21,185 nt of DNA from LGRD01 sp031378125 (GTDB lineage Bacteria; Pseudomonadota; Gammaproteobacteria; Burkholderiales; Burkholderiaceae_C): the NCBI GenBank assembly GCA_031378125.1, contig JANNDW010000175.1, positions 1-21,185 on the forward strand, written 5' to 3'. Shown piece by piece: positions 1 through 6,588 of the stretch (positions within the stretch are counted from its first letter, which is position 1; the number at the start of each line of letters is the position of its first letter). Under the pieces are notes generated by a model. It was not told the origin of the DNA. It did no database searches and was given only the letters and a program-made list of their open reading frames with translations. The position numbers and the translations under genes were made by a program.

Positions 1-108
1 GGCATAGGCATACAGCTTGCGGCTGAAGGCCTTGTAGAGCTGCTTGAACGCACTTTCGTCCTGCTTGGCGATGCGTTCGAGCAGCTGGGCAATCTCGGCA
101 GGTTCCAT
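1..108 (-). CDS. ECF-type RNA polymerase sigma factor, N-terminus only (cut by window edge)
   Basis: The minus strand encodes 36 residues beginning MEPAEIAQLLERIAKQDESA and continuing FKQLYKAFSRKLYAYA, then runs off the window. This is the usual opening of sigma-70 region 2 in ECF sigma factors: a short helix, then D-x-x-A-F-x-x-L-Y, which starts the core-binding helix. An ECF factor would direct RNA polymerase to stress or envelope promoters. A purine-rich GGAG lies about 12 nt upstream of the ATG. The OmpA-domain gene, small exported peptide and anti-sigma-like gene upstream are on the same strand, so an envelope-signalling cluster is likely. Family assignment rests on 36 residues only; a non-ECF helix-turn-helix protein is possible but less likely. 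Confidence 0.7.
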   Translation of the reverse strand, partial: MEPAEIAQLLERIAKQDESAFKQLYKAFSRKLYAYA

Positions 109-178
109 GGCGCCGTCGCTCCGGGGAGGATGTTGGGGCCCCAGGGCTGAGCTGCGCCCAGCCCGCCCCCCGCGGGGG

Positions 179-213
179 TCAAGGAAACTTGGGGCGGCCC
201 GGCGTTTCCTTGA
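179..213 (-). repeat. Inverted repeat in leader of the sigma-factor gene
   Basis: TCAAGGAAAC (179-188) and GTTTCCTTGA (204-213) form a perfect 10-bp stem around a GC-rich 15-nt loop, flanked by the palindromic CCCCCGCGGGGG-type run at about 168-178. There is no T tract on either side, so it does not look like an intrinsic terminator. It could be a dispersed repeat or a leader structure. Confidence 0.5.
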
Positions 214-228
214 GAGGCAATGCGGTCC

Positions 229-258
229 ATGGTATCGCTCCGGCGTACTGGGTTTCAA
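229..258 (-). promoter_or_regulatory. Candidate sigma-70 promoter for the ECF sigma gene
   Basis: On the minus strand TTGAAA (258-253) is followed after 18 nt by TACCAT (234-229). It lies between the OmpA-gene stop and the sigma-factor ATG, with a predicted start near 222. A 10-bp inverted repeat (179-188 with 204-213) then falls in the untranslated leader. The match is only moderate, so this is a suggestion. Confidence 0.3.
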
Positions 259-302
259 CCGCAATTCTGCTAAGGCTGCGCTGGTCGCACGCAGGTGCGC
301 AT

Positions 303-965
303 TCACGCGCCGCGGAACTGGACGCGCCGGTTCTCGGGCTTGCTCGCGTCTTCACCGTCGAGCGGCCGGCCTTCGCCGAAGCCGATGGTCTTCAGCCGTT
401 GTGCGTCCAGGCCGTGTTCGCTCACAAGGTAGCGCTTCACCGCCTCGGCCCGCTGGCGCGAGAGCTGCAGGTTGTACTGGTGCGTGCCCAGCGCGTCGGT
501 GTGTCCTTCGATCAGCACGCTGTGCGACGGCGGCAGCAGCTTGATGCCCTGCGCCACCGCGTCGAGCTGGGTGCGGGCGCGCGGCAGGATATCGGCCGAG
601 TCGAACGCGAACTGCACCGGCAGCGCAATCGATTCGGGCTGGCTGCGCGCGGGCGCCAGTTCGGCCAACGCTGTCACGACCCGCGAAGCCATGGCCACAG
701 CGGCACCGCCACCCCCGGCGGCATGGGTCTTGGCAGACAGCGTGACAGCAGCCGGCGGCTCGTCGCGCGAAGCCTCCGGCAACAGCCGGATCGACCGCTT
801 CAGGCCGGGGCCGGCCAGGATGCGCTGGACCTCGACCGGGTCGATGCGCACCCCGTCGCGGTAGTACAGCATCTCTTCTTGCGGGGCCGCCCAGGCGGTT
901 TGGGTTACGGCACAGGTGACGGCACCGGCGACGAACAGGGCGGTGATCAGCAGTTGGCGTGACAT
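303..965 (-). CDS. OmpA-family exported peptidoglycan-binding protein
   Basis: This 220-aa protein has a Sec signal peptide (hydrophobic to about residue 24, AWA before a likely cut at 26/27), a short middle region with a Gly/Ala-rich stretch (82-93), and a C-terminal OmpA domain (about 115-218). The domain keeps the peptidoglycan-binding signature: GHTD (154-157), N-x-x-L-S-x-x-R-A (165-173) and NRRV (212-215). It lacks an OmpA beta-barrel, so it is probably a periplasmic protein that grips the cell wall. It follows the 97-aa peptide gene on the same strand and precedes the ECF sigma gene. An ATG start with only a weak purine-rich region upstream was used because it gives a complete signal peptide. 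No lipobox is seen. Confidence 0.85.
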   Translation of the reverse strand: MSRQLLITALFVAGAVTCAVTQTAWAAPQEEMLYYRDGVRIDPVEVQRILAGPGLKRSIRLLPEASRDEPPAAVTLSAKTHAAGGGGAAVAMASRVVTALAELAPARSQPESIALPVQFAFDSADILPRARTQLDAVAQGIKLLPPSHSVLIEGHTDALGTHQYNLQLSRQRAEAVKRYLVSEHGLDAQRLKTIGFGEGRPLDGEDASKPENRRVQFRGA

Positions 966-1065
966 GGCGGTCTCTCGAAAGGAATGGGGTGATGACTCTG
1001 AGTTGCAGCCGGTGGCAGGTCGGTTCAGTCAATCGCCGTGCCTGCGGGACGCGGCCAGGCCCGGC

Positions 1066-1359
1066 TCACTGGGCCTCGGCCAGCCTGACCGTTTCCATGG
1101 CCGGCACGCGGCGGCCGGAGACGGCAACCAGGGGCAGCTGCACGACTTCCGGGGCCGCCCTGGATGCGCCGGCCAGGGTGTCGGTGGGCGCCTGACGTTT
1201 GCCCGTGACAACCACGGCGGGCAGCATGACGACGGGCAGGTCGGCCGCCGCAGCGGCTTCGTTGCCGGTGCCCGGCTGCTTCGGCGAACCCGCGGCGGCA
1301 GCGACGGCCATCGCGATCATCACCGCAAGAATGCTGGCGTTGAGAATGCTGTCGGTCAT
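1066..1359 (-). CDS. Small exported or membrane-anchored protein, function unknown
   Basis: This is a 97-aa protein not assigned to a family. The N-terminus has one hydrophobic segment (about residues 5-23) that could be a signal peptide or anchor. The rest is Ala/Val-rich and carries two similar motifs, LPAVVVTGKR (46-55) and LPLVAVSGRR (75-84), 29 residues apart. VVVTGKR-like strings are typical of the mature N-terminus of TonB-dependent receptors, but no plug or barrel follows. A good AGGAG lies 7-8 nt before the ATG, and an ECF-like promoter site lies about 45 nt upstream. The gene sits between the anti-sigma-like gene and the OmpA-domain gene on the same strand, so a role in the same envelope response is inferred. 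Confidence 0.6.
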   Translation of the reverse strand: MTDSILNASILAVMIAMAVAAAAGSPKQPGTGNEAAAAADLPVVMLPAVVVTGKRQAPTDTLAGASRAAPEVVQLPLVAVSGRRVPAMETVRLAEAQ

Positions 1360-1402
1360 GATGGGCTCCTGGGGTGGCGGGTTGAGGTGTTGAACCCGAT
1401 AT

Positions 1403-1436
1403 CCATAAGTTGTAGGACATCGCCAAACGGTTCAAA
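1403..1436 (-). promoter_or_regulatory. ECF-type promoter candidate, site A
   Basis: On the minus strand TTTGAACC (1436-1429) is followed after exactly 16 nt by CAACT (1412-1408) and TATGG. The same two arms with the same spacing occur upstream of the anti-sigma-like gene (2312-2345). GAAC-type -35 elements are characteristic of ECF sigma factors. The site lies about 45 nt before the ATG of the 97-aa protein. Confidence 0.5.
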
Positions 1437-1511
1437 CCATTTCCCCCAGTGCAGGGCCGGGGACAGGCTGCGTGTACTGTGCGGACGTGAACCCCGCGCG
1501 GACGCCCTTTG

Positions 1512-2129
1512 CTAAGGGCGCTTGGGCAGCGCCACCGCCAGCGTGACGCTGCTGACGGCGGCATTGGCCTTCAGGCTGTCCACGCTCGCCGCTTCCATGC
1601 CCGCCGGCACATGCACGAAGTAGTCGCCTTGCGGCCCCGGCCCGGCGGCCACGTTGCCTTGCACCGCGACCAGCGCCATGCGGATGTCAACTTCTCGCGC
1701 GCCCGGCGCGAAGTTGAGCTTCAGCAGCACGCCGGTCTCGACGCGCGGAGTGCCCAGCGCGCGGATCTCAACCGAGTCGTCCTGCCCGGGCTGCAGCAGC
1801 TGGTGGATGACCCCGCCCTGCACCGCCATCAGCGCCACACCCGCCAGCGCCAGGCCCGGCCGCATGCCCAGTGACGCAAAAAAGCCGGTGACCCGTTCGG
1901 CCAAGGTGGGGCGGTCGCCGCGGATCAAATGCAGCGTGCGCGCCAGGCCGATGGTTTGCGGCACCGCCGGCACGTCCTGCCGCATTTGGCTCTGCAGCGA
2001 GCGGAACCAGGCCAACTCCTCGCGCGCTTCCGGGTGCTCGGCCAGGTGCTGCTCGACCCAGGCACGGTCGGCTTCGTCCAGCGTGCCGTTGACGTACCAG
2101 GGCAGCAGCTCGTTGAATCGATCACTCAT
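1512..2129 (-). CDS. Anti-sigma-factor-like single-pass membrane protein
   Basis: This 205-aa protein begins with a region shaped like an anti-sigma N-terminal domain: NELLPWYVNGTLDEADRAWV followed by HLAEHPEAREEL (residues 6-39). One transmembrane segment follows (about 92-108), then a periplasmic domain to the end. In zinc anti-sigma (ZAS) proteins the helix carries H-x3-C-x2-C. Here the Cys positions are replaced (HLAEHPEA), so zinc binding is unlikely. The start at 2129 places this domain at the N-terminus; an in-frame start at 2306 would add 59 residues of atypical composition and lies almost on top of the promoter-like site B. It probably binds and inhibits an ECF sigma factor, perhaps the one at the left edge. 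No cognate pairing can be proven here. Confidence 0.65.
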   Translation of the reverse strand: MSDRFNELLPWYVNGTLDEADRAWVEQHLAEHPEAREELAWFRSLQSQMRQDVPAVPQTIGLARTLHLIRGDRPTLAERVTGFFASLGMRPGLALAGVALMAVQGGVIHQLLQPGQDDSVEIRALGTPRVETGVLLKLNFAPGAREVDIRMALVAVQGNVAAGPGPQGDYFVHVPAGMEAASVDSLKANAAVSSVTLAVALPKRP

Positions 2130-2311
2130 GGACTGGCCCTGCTCTGGTGGCATCAAAACAATATAGCCCAGCGTTCCGCTCAACTGGCGCGGCCAGGCAC
2201 GATCGTCGTCGACGCTGCGAATCAGGCAGGTCGCATTCGTCGTGTCGGCCACGCAGTGAACGGTGGTGAGGTTCGGGTTTCGGTGGCTTGCTTGTTTGCT
2301 TGCCATCCGCC

Positions 2312-2345
2312 CATTGAGTTGCCGCCCCGTTCACCCCGGTTCAAA
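2312..2345 (-). promoter_or_regulatory. ECF-type promoter candidate, site B
   Basis: On the minus strand TTTGAACC (2345-2338), a 16-nt spacer and CAACT (2321-2317) followed by CAATGG repeat the layout of site A almost exactly, although the spacers differ in sequence. It would drive the anti-sigma-like gene, giving an untranslated leader of about 180 nt if translation begins at 2129. Confidence 0.5.
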
Positions 2346-2417
2346 CCTTTTTGCCCGCTGGTCGCATTGAACGGCGTCGTACGATCCACCCTGCTGCACG
2401 ACCCAAGACTTGAGTTC

Positions 2418-3386
2418 ATGACCCTTCCCCCTGAACCCCCTGAGGCTTCCCCTCGGCGGTTGACGGGAATTGCGAACCTGCTGGGCGCGTTGCGCAACCT
2501 CGGGCTGCTGGGCCTGCTAGGACCCGGCCACGGCGATGCCGCGCGGTTGGTGCGTTACCTGGCCGACGATGGCCAGTCGATCCCCGTGCGCATCACAGGC
2601 CAGGGCCCGCCGGTGGTGCTGGTGCACGGCCTGGGCTGTTCGCACCAACACTGGATGCCGGTGGCCAAGCGGCTGGCGAACCGGCACCGCGTGTTCGCCT
2701 GGGACGCGCGCGGCCATGGCCAGTGCCGCACCGAGCCGCACGCGCCGATCACGCTGGCGCGGCTGGCGCGCGATCTGCACCAACTGCTGGATCATTTCCA
2801 ACTTGACGGCGTGACGCTGGTGGGCCACTCGATGGGCGCGCTGACAGTGATGCATTACCTGGCCCAGTTCGGCACGGCGCGGGTGGCGGCCGTGGGCGTG
2901 GTGGACCAGTCGCCGCGCATCGTCACCGACGAACAGTGGCGCCTGGGCCTGTTCGGTGGCTGCAGCGCCGACATGCTCAGCGGGTTGATTGCCGGCGCGC
3001 GCACCGACCTGGCGGAAACCGTGCTGCGCCAGGTCGAAGCGCTGGCCGGCAACTGGCTGCGGCCGCGCCTGGCCGCGCAGGCGCCGCTGGGCCGGATGTT
3101 GCGACGCTGGCTGCGCCGCGTCGAGGTGGCGCCGTTGCTGGACCTGGCCGAGTCACTCGCGGCGGCCGACTTTCGCGCCTTGATGCCGTTGCTCCCCATG
3201 CCGCTGCTGGTGGTGCTGGGCGCGCGCAGCCCGCATTACGCGGGCCTGCCGCTCGATGCGTGGTACCGGGAGGCGGTGCCGCATGCGTCCATCTCCGTCT
3301 ACCCGCGCGCCGGACATTCGCCGCACTACACGGAACCGGCGCGGTTTGCCCGCGAGTTGGCGGGCCTCATGGCCGGGCGGGAGTGA
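2418..3386 (+). CDS. Alpha/beta-hydrolase fold protein
   Basis: This 322-aa serine-hydrolase-type protein carries the fold landmarks in order: the oxyanion-loop motif HGLG (70-73), WDARGHG (95-101), the nucleophile elbow GHSMG with Ser138, and a C-terminal AGHSPHY with His300. The catalytic acid is less clear: Asp163 in VVDQSPR or a residue after the LVVLGA strand (264-269) are candidates. No signal peptide is evident, so it is probably cytoplasmic. Substrate cannot be inferred; esterases, C-C hydrolases and peroxidase-like members share these motifs. The start at 2418 was chosen because upstream in-frame codons run through the divergent promoter region. It diverges from the anti-sigma-like gene, with 288 nt between starts. 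Confidence 0.85.
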   Translation: MTLPPEPPEASPRRLTGIANLLGALRNLGLLGLLGPGHGDAARLVRYLADDGQSIPVRITGQGPPVVLVHGLGCSHQHWMPVAKRLANRHRVFAWDARGHGQCRTEPHAPITLARLARDLHQLLDHFQLDGVTLVGHSMGALTVMHYLAQFGTARVAAVGVVDQSPRIVTDEQWRLGLFGGCSADMLSGLIAGARTDLAETVLRQVEALAGNWLRPRLAAQAPLGRMLRRWLRRVEVAPLLDLAESLAAADFRALMPLLPMPLLVVLGARSPHYAGLPLDAWYREAVPHASISVYPRAGHSPHYTEPARFARELAGLMAGRE

Positions 3387-3493
3387 GAGTGTTCATCCGA
3401 AAAGAGTCCACTCGCCCGATCCATCGGTGTCGGACGGTTGCTGCCGTTCGTTGAGTTGCCTCCTGTCGAGGTCTGGGCAAGGCCAGTCTTGCT

Positions 3494-3687
3494 CACGTTA
3501 TCAATCTTCCTGATTGGCGACCATGTTCAGCTACGCCGCGCATCGCCCCCTCACCCCAACCCTCTCCCCCGAGTACAGGGGCGAGGGAGCCCGTGTTGGC
3601 TCCCTCGCCCGCTTGCGGAAGAGGGTTGGGGTGAGGGTGGAGCCGTGGCTGAACCATGTCGCTAATCAGGTCAATCTTTGACAACGT
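3494..3687. repeat. Foldback element with nested inverted repeats (MITE/REP-like)
   Basis: The outer ends are imperfect inverted copies about 40 nt long: the left arm (3494-3535) reads CACGTTATCAA...CTGATTGGCGA...TTCAGC, and the right arm, read on the minus strand from 3688, gives CACGTTGTCAA...CTGATTAGCGA...TTCAGC. Inside them CCCTCACCCCAACCCTC (3548-3564) pairs perfectly with 3621-3637. Innermost, GCGAGGGAGCC (3581-3591) pairs with 3598-3608 around a 6-nt loop. The CCCTCACCCCAACCCTC core resembles a dispersed intergenic repeat common in proteobacterial genomes (from memory). No target-site duplication is obvious. It could also stop transcription leaving the hydrolase gene. Confidence 0.75.
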
Positions 3688-3722
3688 GGGCTCAGACAAG
3701 GAGAAGCCCCGTGCCTTCGAGG

Positions 3723-3944
3723 TACGCCATCGGCGAATAGTTTGCGCCCGAGCTGCGCGCGCAGCGCAACTCGCTGGGCCTGCAGCCCGAGATGGGAAGC
3801 GCCCGCCCTGAATACGGCGACGGCATCCGGATTTGGCCTGATGGCCGCTGCGCCGTCCTCTACTCCGTGCCTGACGACCACGTCCTTGCGGAGCGCGTCG
3901 TCCACGGCGCTCGCGATCTCGACGCATTGCTCGGAGAAAGCTGA
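3723..3944 (+). pseudogene. Remnant of a ParE/RelE-type toxin gene
   Basis: One frame reads YAIGE, a TAG stop (3738-3740), then FAPELRAQRNSLGLQPEMG, ARPEYGDGIRIWPDGR, CAVLYSVPDD and RVVHGARDLDALLGES before TGA at 3942. This order (LxxQPEMG, RPEYGxGIR, Y-x-V-x-D-D, RVxHGARD) is the C-terminal two thirds of ParE-family toxins, which poison gyrase and normally pair with a small antitoxin. The first 30 or so residues are missing and an in-frame stop interrupts what remains, so no working toxin is made. No antitoxin gene is visible on either side. The foldback element ends about 35 nt upstream and may have helped break the locus. From 3945 to 4085 nothing convincing is seen. Confidence 0.7.
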
Positions 3945-4085
3945 GGCCGGGGGCGGCGTTCGCTGTTCACCCTCAAGCCTGAGGACAAGACGCACCGTCG
4001 CGGGCCGGGTCGCGAGGGGAAGGTCCCCATCGCCAACGCCTTTTGCTCAACAATCCGCGCACCGTCTCACCGCTTTCCGAGGAAC

Positions 4086-5333
4086 ATGCTGCGCCGTCGC
4101 TTGCTGGTTTCGATTCATGCCGCTGCACTGGGTGCCGCATGGACACCGCTGCGGCTTGCCCAGGCGCAGGCCGCGCCGCGGCGCCTGGCGCTGGTGATCG
4201 GCAACGCGCGCTACCCGGAGGTGCCGCTGAACAACCCCGTCAACGACGCGCGGCTGATGGCGCAGACGCTTGGCCAGCTGGGCTTCGAGGTCACGCTGGG
4301 CGAGGACCTGCGGCGCGCCGACTTTTTGCAGGCGCTGCTGCAGTTCGCCAAGCAAGTCCCCACCGGCGCCGACGTGGTTTTTTACTACGCCGGCCACGCG
4401 GTGCAGATCCGCGGCAGCAACTACCTGCTGCCGGTGGACATCCAGAACCTGGCCGACCCGGACTGGGTGGAACAAAACGCCATCAACCTGGACGGCTCGG
4501 TGATCCGCCAGCTGCTGCGGCGTGAAGCGGCGGGTGTGCGGCTGCTGTTCATCGACGCCTGCCGCGACAACCCGTTTGCCGGCGGCACCAACCGTGTTCC
4601 GTCGCTGACCGCGGGCATGGCGTCGGTGCAGGGCTCGGCCAACATCGACGGCGGTGTGCTGATCGCCACCGCGTCACAGCCCAACAAACCGGCCGAGGAT
4701 GGCCCGCCCAATGGCAACAGCGTGTACACCACCCACCTGGCCAGGGAAATGCGGGTGGCGGGGCAAAACGTCGAAACCATGCTCAAGAAAGTGGCCGTGC
4801 AGGTGGATCGTGACACCCGCCAATCTCAGTTGCCGATGTTCGCGAGCAGCTTGACGACGGAGTTCTTCTTCGGCACCAACCGGGCCGCGCCGGCCGGCGC
4901 CGCGGTGCAGCTTGTGCAGCCCGCGCGCAGTGTGCAGATCACGGTCCGTGCCGACCGGGCCCTGAACGCCGACGCGCAAAAGCAAGCCCGCAAAAGTGTG
5001 CTGTGGGTCTTTGTGTTGCGCAACACCGAGGCCTTCCAGCGCGCCACGTTCGACGCGCTGTACGAACGTGCCGAGGCCACGCTCGGGCCCGAGTTGCTCG
5101 GCCGCGAAAAGTTGAACCTGGCGCCGGGCGAGTCGTACCAGCTGCCGTTGGACCTGGCACCCGCCGCGCGCGCCATCGGCGTGCTGGTGGCCTACCGGGA
5201 GCCCGACGGCGAAGGCTGGAAGGCGCTGCTGCCGCTCGCGGCCGGCGCAAGCTCGGCGGGGGCAGCGGCGGCGCCGCTGCCGGTTCGCATCGACGCCGGC
5301 GCGCGCCGCGTGAGCATCATGCTCGCGGGTTGA
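4086..5333 (+). CDS. tssJ: Caspase-like (peptidase C14) domain fused to a T6SS TssJ domain
   Basis: This 415-aa exported protein has an N-terminal signal sequence (RRRLL then a hydrophobic stretch, likely cut after AQA near residue 27; Tat export is possible). A caspase-like domain (about 32-265) starts at RLALVIGNARY (33-43) and shows NNPVNDA (49-55), the catalytic His104 in YYAGHA and Cys159 in IDACRDNPF. After a short linker, residues 282-415 match TssJ: VQITVRADRALNAD, VFVLRNTEAF, the LGPELLGREK-x-x-LAPGES segment, GVLVAYRE and WK. TssJ normally is an outer-membrane lipoprotein that holds TssM; here no lipobox Cys exists. A GAGG lies 7-9 nt before the ATG. It opens the operon with tssL and tssM, which supports the TssJ role. 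What the caspase part cleaves or binds is unknown. Confidence 0.85.
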   Translation: MLRRRLLVSIHAAALGAAWTPLRLAQAQAAPRRLALVIGNARYPEVPLNNPVNDARLMAQTLGQLGFEVTLGEDLRRADFLQALLQFAKQVPTGADVVFYYAGHAVQIRGSNYLLPVDIQNLADPDWVEQNAINLDGSVIRQLLRREAAGVRLLFIDACRDNPFAGGTNRVPSLTAGMASVQGSANIDGGVLIATASQPNKPAEDGPPNGNSVYTTHLAREMRVAGQNVETMLKKVAVQVDRDTRQSQLPMFASSLTTEFFFGTNRAAPAGAAVQLVQPARSVQITVRADRALNADAQKQARKSVLWVFVLRNTEAFQRATFDALYERAEATLGPELLGREKLNLAPGESYQLPLDLAPAARAIGVLVAYREPDGEGWKALLPLAAGASSAGAAAAPLPVRIDAGARRVSIMLAG

Positions 5334-5343
5334 CTGGGGCGCC

Positions 5344-6588
5344 ATGCAAGCCACCGACCCGCCACCGCGCCCGTGGGCCGCTGCCATGCATCGCAGCGCG
5401 CGGCCGCTGATCGCGCTGGCCACGCAATTGCGCACCGCGGTGCCCGCCAAACCGGCCGAGACCGGGGCCGCGCTGGCCGCGGCGGTGGAGCGCTTCGAGC
5501 ACGACCTCGTTGAGGCCGGCTGCGATGCCCGCAGCGTGAGCGCGGCGAGTTTTTTACTGTGCGTGTGGCTGGACGAAGTGATCGCCCCGCATGCGTGGGC
5601 TGGCGCGACCTGGCCGGCGAACAGCGTGCTGCTGCGCTTTCATGACGAACCCGACGGCCGCACGCGCGTCTTCCAGTTGCTCGACCGGCTGGTTCAGCAG
5701 CCGGTCGCAGACCGCCCGCTGCTGGAGCTGTTTCATGTCTGCCTGAGCCTGGGCCTGCAAGGGCGCTGGCAGGAGGCCGCCGACGGCACCCGCCAGCTCG
5801 CGGCGCTGCGCACGCGGCTGGCGGAGTTGCTGCGGCTGGGCGCGGACCCGCTGTCCGCGCCGTTGTCCACCCGTTGGCAGCCGGCGGTGGCCGAACGCAA
5901 ACCCGGCCTGGGCCCGCGCCTTGCGGTGGCCGGCCTGATGTTGATCGCGCTGGCCGGGCTGGGCCTGTACACCAGCAGCCAGTGGCGGCTGGCGGCCCAG
6001 GCGGACCAGGTCTTTGGATCGCTGCACGGGCTGGAGCGCGCAAGCCGATCGGCTGAGCGCACCGCCACGCTGGCGGCCACCGTGCCGAAGCCCTCTGCGC
6101 AGGCATCCCCATCGCCATCCGCATCGCCATCCGCATCCCCATCCCCATCCCCTGGACGCCTGGCGGCCGCGCTCGCGGCGGAATTGCGCACGGGGGAGAT
6201 CAGCGTGCGCGACGAACCCCACCGCAGCCTGATCGTGCTGGCAACGGACGGCTTGTTCCAGCCCGACACGACGCAGCTTGCCAAGGCACGCCTGCCCCTT
6301 CTGGAGCGGGTCGCACAGGCCCTGGCCAGCAACGGCGGGCGTGTGCTGGTGACCGCCTACGCGCGGGCGGACACCGCGCGTTCGGCGCGCTTGCCATCGG
6401 CCTCGCAGCTGGCGGACGAATGGGCGCGCCACGTGGCGCAGGTGCTGCAGCAGCGTTTGCCCGCGGGCAGCGTGGCCAGCGAAGGCCGCGTCGCGCGGCA
6501 GGACGAGCCGGCCAGCAGCCCGAACAACCCCGGCGTCAACAGTGCCAGCGGCCCGCGCAACCTGATCGAGATCACGCTGTATCCATGA
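5344..6588 (+). CDS. tssL: T6SS inner-membrane protein TssL (DotU) with C-terminal OmpA-like domain
   Basis: This 414-aa protein starts 10 nt after the caspase-TssJ stop. Residues 15-175 form the cytoplasmic DotU domain: LLCVWLDEVI (71-80), SVLLRFHDEPDG (94-105) and ELFHVCLSLGLQGRW (128-142) are signature stretches. One transmembrane segment follows (about 192-211). A Ser-Pro linker (255-270) is encoded by a hexanucleotide repeat. The C-terminal region (about 282-414) aligns in layout with OmpA-like domains of 'evolved' TssL, ending NLIEITLYP, but GHTD and NRR motifs are lost, so peptidoglycan binding is doubtful. TssL joins TssM and TssJ in the T6SS membrane complex that docks the baseplate. 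Its stop overlaps the tssM start (ATGA), implying translational coupling. Confidence 0.92.
   Translation: MQATDPPPRPWAAAMHRSARPLIALATQLRTAVPAKPAETGAALAAAVERFEHDLVEAGCDARSVSAASFLLCVWLDEVIAPHAWAGATWPANSVLLRFHDEPDGRTRVFQLLDRLVQQPVADRPLLELFHVCLSLGLQGRWQEAADGTRQLAALRTRLAELLRLGADPLSAPLSTRWQPAVAERKPGLGPRLAVAGLMLIALAGLGLYTSSQWRLAAQADQVFGSLHGLERASRSAERTATLAATVPKPSAQASPSPSASPSASPSPSPGRLAAALAAELRTGEISVRDEPHRSLIVLATDGLFQPDTTQLAKARLPLLERVAQALASNGGRVLVTAYARADTARSARLPSASQLADEWARHVAQVLQQRLPAGSVASEGRVARQDEPASSPNNPGVNSASGPRNLIEITLYP
6103..6152 (+). repeat. Hexanucleotide repeat coding for a Ser-Pro/Ser-Ala linker
   Basis: About eight imperfect copies of CATCCC/CATCGC/CATCCG run in frame through the tssL linker, encoding alternating SP and SA dipeptides. 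Copy changes of 6 nt would lengthen or shorten the periplasmic linker by two residues without shifting the frame. Confidence 0.8.

Noticed and set aside
1929..2417. Extended N-terminus of the alpha/beta hydrolase
   Set aside because: It would overlap the anti-sigma-like gene on the other strand and has no fold-related sequence before 2418.
3548..3637. Ordinary rho-independent terminator only
   Set aside because: The paired arms are 56 nt apart with an inner hairpin and flanking inverted ends, and no T tract follows, so a repeat element explains it better, although it may still stop transcription.
3666..3995. Minus-strand frame of 109 codons over the toxin remnant
   Set aside because: It is the complement of the ParE-like frame, which has clear family motifs; this frame has none.
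6420..6584. Extended N-terminus of TssM reaching into tssL
   Set aside because: The extra 55 residues are the frame-shifted translation of tssL and are Arg/Gln-rich; the ATG at 6585 gives the normal TssM start with an ATGA overlap.
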